A stretch of DNA of 64,000 bases from Nectonema munidae (Eukaryota > Nematomorpha > Nectonematoida > Nectonematidae). A model generated the notes under the pieces. The model did not search any database. It saw nothing but the letters and a program-made list of their open reading frames with translations, and was not told where the DNA came from. This document shows, piece by piece, positions 59,796 through 64,000 of this stretch (positions are counted from its first letter, which is position 1; each line of letters begins with the position of its first letter). Both the position numbers and the translations under genes were made by a program. The stretch covers positions 1-64,000 of the forward strand of contig JAUIRK010000852.1 of assembly GCA_030549495.1 (NCBI GenBank). The letters run 5' to 3'.

Positions 59796-62700
59796 CTATA
59801 AAAGAGGAATATATTTCATTGGGTACTAGTCAATCCAGTTGCTCGCTCACACAAAACCATACAGAAGATCTGGTGTTCTTAATTTCTAATTTTATCGTTT
59901 TAACGCCATAATAAGACTTGAACACAAACGCTTCAATTAACAAAGGTACGCGTAGTCCACTGGATTGAAAGAGGTATTAACGAGGACAGTACACAATGAC
60001 TTATTTCATCGAACTTATTTATTATAAATGTTAATATTGAAGTAGCTTCTTCAGAGACGATCAAAGAAAACATCTGTTCCATTAGGAAACGTTAGCTAAA
60101 GGGGCAGCGCCAGTAATGATTGTAACAAACTTTTTGTAGTTTTAAAAGCAAAATTCTTAGCGGCAGAAGGAGCTTTAGAGAAAAATCTGAACTGCAAATA
60201 AATGGAAAATTTTTTATCTTAACCCATTAAAGTGCCATAGAAATCAGACGTTATTTAAAAAACGCAGACGATTTATATTCAAAGTCATTGAAAAAAGGAG
60301 ACAAAGATGAAATTACGTATGTTCCCAAATGGGAACATTGGGACTTAATGGGTTAATACAGGAAATAACATTATTGATCACTTAGAACCTACAACGCATA
60401 GTGATGGCTTCCGATGCAGTTCGAAGAGAACTTTAGTCATTTTTTAAATAAATGTTTATCGTAACACAAAAAAGTACGGAGTTGTAAAATGGTTGAGAAA
60501 TTCGGACAAAAATTTCATCGTAATACTATAGGAATATAGGATGTATTTTATATAAATTAATTTCCTTTGCAAAAAATTGATTAGGGCAGTTTGTATTGTT
60601 AACTCACATGCAACATAACAGCTGAGTTTTGATGCAAATAGCCAAATTTATTTTGCATTTCACAAGTTTTAAATGGAAGGTTGCAATTCATTATACATCG
60701 CAAAAAAGCAAAATTTCTATTATATCATCCTAAAAAAGTTCGTAACTTGAGTAACTGATACTGTCCAACGTCTGGTCCGAAGTCTAGAGTGAAAAGGGAG
60801 GATGGTCTTGCAACTATGAATGCAAAAACAAATAATAATTTGCGCGACAGCCATAAGTACCGGGCGGGTTTTGTCAGTTCCCTACCTCAGAAAGAATACT
60901 GACAAAAAAAGATGTTGTTGAATAGAAGTGGGGAGTAGGGTCGCTGAATGTTGGAAGTTTGGTAGGTAAAGCATATGAGGTTGTAGAAATGTTTAATAGA
61001 AGAAGAGTTGATATTGTAGGTATTTAAGAAGTAAGGTATAGGGCAGTAACGGATCCAGAAATCGAATATAGGCTAATTTGAAATATTAATTTTGTTGGTT
61101 TTGTCTCCTTCAACATTTCTTAACAAAAACCAATTTTTTAAATCAAGATCATCATCATCATCACCGAAAAAATACAGCAATTTAAGTGAAAACTTGCAGG
61201 ACTATCGATATATTATTTAACTCTTGAAATTCTATGTCGAAGAGCGAAGTTGAGACAGAATGTTTTTGTCGTAATTAAAATAGACGAAATTTCAATATCA
61301 TAGAAATCCTGAGGAATGAAGAGTCCGGGAAAGAATTTTTAAGGCTTTTTAGGAGAGTTGTCACTCCATAGGAGGGGGCGAGGCCTAGGCGCCCCTCCCT
61401 CTGAATCCGCCAGTGGTATAGGGGTAGTAAGTGTAAAATAATAGGTAATTTTAAGTTATTTTGGGTAGGAAATGATAAGGGAAAGCAGGAGTAGGTATAA
61501 TGGTTAATATAAAAATAGTACTTGATTTACGTATAGGAAATAAAATGTGGTCTTTATGCCCCACAAGTAGGTCTTGAGAAAAGTATAAAAGATTTCTATT
61601 TTAAAAATTAGATCAGGTAGTATGGGATAGGAGAGATACATGTATTATTTTAGGAGACTTTAATGGTCATGTTGGGCAATGTAATTCTACTTATAAACAG
61701 GTACATGGAGGTTATGGTTACGGTAAGCTAAACGAAGAAGGTAAAAAAAATTTTAAGTTTTGCAGACAGTGTGAGTTTATCTTTTACTAACACATATGTA
61801 AACAAAAGTAGATTTAAATTAGGCAATGGAATCAAAAAAATCTTAGCAAACACCAAGACTTTCCATGGGGAATCATGCGTAACTCAACATAGACTTATCA
61901 ATGCAGACTTGGTTTTTTATTATAAACTTAAAGATAAAAATGTAAGAAATAATGAACACGAATCTAGTTTTACCCAACTTGGAAAGAATGAAATGTTCAC
62001 CTGTATTAATTTAGATCCCCTCACTCTAAAAAGATATAAAAACTATAAGAGTTAAGTTTAGCTTTTTAATTTTTTGTTAAATAAAAGAAAATTTTAAATA
62101 TATAGTTTTGCACTCTCCCCCTTCACTGTCGTAAAAATCTAACGACGGGAAAGCGCTAAAATCTTAAAGAACGAAGGAAAGAACGTATTTTGAATAAAGG
62201 GATTTCAAATCATACCGATGTAAAATGAGTTGTCAGTTATCATATACTTTGCATGATTCACACGAGTAAACGGAATTTTTTTCATTTTTTTAGGTTGCTT
62301 TGGAAAGTGGAACAACTTCTGAAAAAAATCACGCGCTTTCACCCATCACAAAGAAAGTATTTTAAGCAGCATACGACTTTAAAGTTTATTCTGGAAATGC
62401 TGTCCAGAGAATTGAGTGAGCGAAGGAAAGCAAAAAACTCGGGTCTGGTGTGCTGCCATTTAGACATCAACAGATAAACTTTGATGCCCTTGTCTATCGA
62501 TATTTTGCGCAATGCAGCGTCCAAGATAGGCCAAAACCTACCAAAAGAGGATGGAACAAATGATTAAAAGATTAGAAAAACCAACCTTTGATATTTTGTA
62601 TATATGAAGAGAGGAGCATAATCCATCACGGAAATCTTGATAAACTTTCTTGCTGTTCTGATCACATGAAGAATTGCATTTAAATCTGAAGATCGTCCCT

Positions 62701-63653
62701 TGGAACAAAACTGAGGAGGAGAAGACTAAAATAAGAATACGGGACATTGTGAGTTCAAGGCGAAAACACGTCAAATCAATCGACTCTAAATTTTTGTTAA
62801 AAAGTGACAAATAATGACATAAACTTGAAGATAAATCTTATAGCATAGTAAAAATGGAAGTTATATTCTATAGGTAAGAAATTGCACACACCAGAAAAAG
62901 TAATGTAATTAAAAAAGGGTTTAGCCAATTGTTTTAGGACCAATTGCACGGCACAGATTTTATAATATTGAAAGATTGGGCAAAATTGAACTTGAGGTCA
63001 TTTTCTAAAACTTCGATACCAGAAATAGATTTAGCTTCGATTTCACAATCGCAACAAAAAAATGTAAAGACTTTTGAATAATGTAGGAATTTTTTGGGCG
63101 AGTTCAAACGAATTATTTATGAGTTAAACGTAAAAAGTCAATTAGTTCGTTTCTAATTAGTATTTTAGTTTTTGTCAAACTTTAACAATATTCTTCAAAT
63201 TACATTCCACTACTCAGAAATTGATTTTAAACGCATACAACCGTAAGTATAGACATTTAGTCCTTGATAAGTTAAAAGTGTAGACATCCTTATCATTTGA
63301 CACTTTAAATAGTATCAGACTTTAAACAATTTTATCGAAGGATGAAAACATAAGAAACTGTAAAACATAACTGGCCAACCCTCAATTCTCGTTTAATTCG
63401 ATCAAAATATGACATATGTTTAATTTAAAGATCATTAAAAGGAAGCATTATTTACAGCGAGAAAAACGTCAATGTCGTCATTTTGATTTTCCAGATGAAT
63501 GGGATTTTCTTCATTGAATGATGTTTCTAAATTTTTGGGTAAAGGGTTCGGAATTCTTTGATTCTGTCCAGTAAGCCACACGAAATCAAAGATTTTAGCA
63601 AAATCTTCACTCAAGCAAGAACAATTTGTAGCCATGATTCCTAACTCTTTTAC
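59635..63653 (-). CDS. PLD3: PLD3/PLD4-like phosphodiesterase, copy B (exons 4-8; 5' part outside window)
   Basis: Tandem paralogue of copy A in the same orientation. Exons: 63456-63653, 62586-62725, 62375-62537, 62216-62318, 59635-59795, all GT-AG and in phase with no stop. The second HKD motif is intact (HAKYMITD) and followed by GTSNWAADYF; the C-terminus is FERDWNSNYTLKLSQV. Exons 1-3, with the anchor and HKD1, should lie right of 64000. Exon 4 is almost identical to copy A, while exons 6-8 differ at many residues, for example FWPILDAALRKISIDKGI against FWPVLDNELRKMSIEKGI. Intron 5 is 48 bp here against 651 bp in copy A because copy A carries an insertion. The reading frame looks maintained, so this is probably a working gene. 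Confidence 0.9.
60219..60356. mobile_element. TTAA-flanked MITE, 'GTCCCAATG' subtype, reverse
   Basis: TTAACCCATTAAAGTGCC to GGACTTAATGGGTTAA with both TTAA intact, reverse orientation. Contains the TGTTCCCAAATGGGAACA palindrome. Intron 7 of PLD copy B. Confidence 0.82.
60800..62060 (+). mobile_element. RTE-type LINE 5' part, interrupted by a MITE
   Basis: Plus strand: VGSLNVGSLVGKAYEVVEMF then RRRVDIVGI, a stop, and EVRYR. After the MITE come FKLFWVGNDKGKAGVGIMVN, ILGDFNGHVG, VHGGYGYGKLNEEGK, then SLSFTNTYVNKSRFKLGNG and GESCVTQHRLINADLV. This is the endonuclease half only; no reverse transcriptase follows. It lies antisense in intron 7 of PLD copy B. Truncated and broken. Confidence 0.78.
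61044..61415. mobile_element. hAT MITE, family 'CAGTGGCGGATCC', copy 3
   Basis: Ends CAGTAACGGATCCAG and, reversed, CACTG-like GGCGGATTC. The exact 8-bp duplication GTATAGGG flanks it (61036-61043, 61416-61423). It interrupts the LINE endonuclease frame at 60.8-62.1 kb, so it is younger than that LINE insertion. Confidence 0.83.
62216..62318 (-). CDS. PLD3: PLD copy B exon 7: second HKD motif
   Basis: KLFHFPKQPKKMKKIPFTRV, then NHAKYMITDNSFYI. The catalytic H, K and D are present. The acceptor is TTTTTTTCAG and the donor G|GTATGA is phase 1. Confidence 0.9.
62375..62537 (-). CDS. PLD3: PLD copy B exon 6, with a shifted donor
   Basis: FWPILDAALRKISIDKGIKV onward to SISRINFKV. The donor used in copy A is ATAAAC here, so no GT exists at that place. 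The next in-phase donor, GTC|GTATGC (62369-62374), lengthens the exon by four codons and gives NFKV-KLFHFP, like the IQVKLF stretch of PLD3. The acceptor is TTTGGTAG, phase 2. The donor choice is inferred. Confidence 0.8.
62586..62725 (-). CDS. PLD3: PLD copy B exon 5
   Basis: SSPPQFCSKGRSSDL to MDYAPLFIYTKYQ, same length (140 nt) and phases (0 to 2) as copy A. The donor is AG|GTTGGT. It is followed by a 48-bp intron, near the shortest workable size. Confidence 0.88.
63456..63653 (-). CDS. PLD3: PLD copy B exon 4
   Basis: VKELGI then ATNCSCLSEDF and onward to DDIDVFLA, with the same splice sites as copy A exon 4 (acceptor TTTTTAG, donor GCT|GTAAAT). It differs from copy A by essentially one base over 198. 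Confidence 0.9.
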
Positions 63654-63907
63654 CTAAAAAGATTCAAAAAACTATTTCATACCATCAGACAAGAGATAAG
63701 AAAGGATTTTTCATCTGCCATTTAAATCAGTTGAAATATTCATCTTTATAAAAAAGTAAACGGTCTTCTATATTAACAATTTTTGATATATGTATAATGT
63801 ATATATATATGGATCAGTGTACTTTCTTCCAAAAGATTCCAAGAGTGGGGTTAGGATGATTTATTTTTTTATTCTATCCACTTTTTGTGTTTTATATTTC
63901 GCCACAA

Positions 63908-64000
63908 ATAAAAAAGAAATCAGTATACAAGTTACTTTAATAAAATTTGTTTGAAAAATTTCTTTACGTTGCTTCCTTTGTTGTTATGTGACGTTGAGTA
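63908..64000. mobile_element. Same long-arm MITE in PLD copy B, truncated by window end
   Basis: Matches 43034-43130 almost base for base. The right arm would lie beyond 64000. Confidence 0.75.

Overview
AT-rich, low-gene-density animal nuclear DNA with spliced genes, GT-AG introns from 48 bp to about 20.7 kb, and many DNA-transposon relics. The receptor gene, the type of transposable elements and the base composition suggest an arthropod, possibly a small crustacean such as a copepod. The species call is inference. I see no prokaryotic operon, CRISPR array, rRNA or convincing tRNA gene.

Three host genes can be supported, all on the minus strand. (1) About 2.7-26.0 kb: the first three coding exons of a rhodopsin-family neuropeptide receptor of the sex-peptide/myoinhibitory-peptide receptor group. 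Transmembrane segments 1-6 are visible; the last exon(s) were not found and should lie to the left. (2) 35.6-47.9 kb: a complete eight-exon gene (433 residues) for a PLD3/PLD4-like type II membrane member of the phospholipase D superfamily, with both HKD motifs intact. (3) 59.6-63.7 kb: the last five exons of a tandem second copy; its first three exons lie beyond the right edge. The two copies are nearly identical over exon 4 and much of the neighbouring introns but clearly diverged over exons 6-8. This points to gene conversion or patchwork duplication.

Most of the rest is mobile DNA. Intron 1 of the receptor holds a decayed piggyBac transposase, hAT relics, SINE-like pieces, inverted-repeat MITEs and one exon-like stretch with a chitin-binding-like cysteine pattern. 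Between the receptor and PLD copy A lies a hAT element (30.07-34.89 kb) with a nested 755-bp element. Intron 7 of copy A holds a second hAT transposase (37.3-39.1 kb). Between the PLD copies lie a 3.3-kb hAT-type element with a perfect 8-bp target duplication, an RTE-type LINE on the minus strand, and several MITEs. Intron 7 of copy B holds another RTE LINE, interrupted by a MITE.

The least expected signals are a TTAA-flanked, about 138-bp MITE family (seven copies) with three GCAGACG repeats and a small palindrome that shows paired changes, a filled/empty-site pair for a hAT insertion between the two PLD copies, and a splice-donor shift in exon 6 of copy B. I did not find a convincing new multi-gene system.
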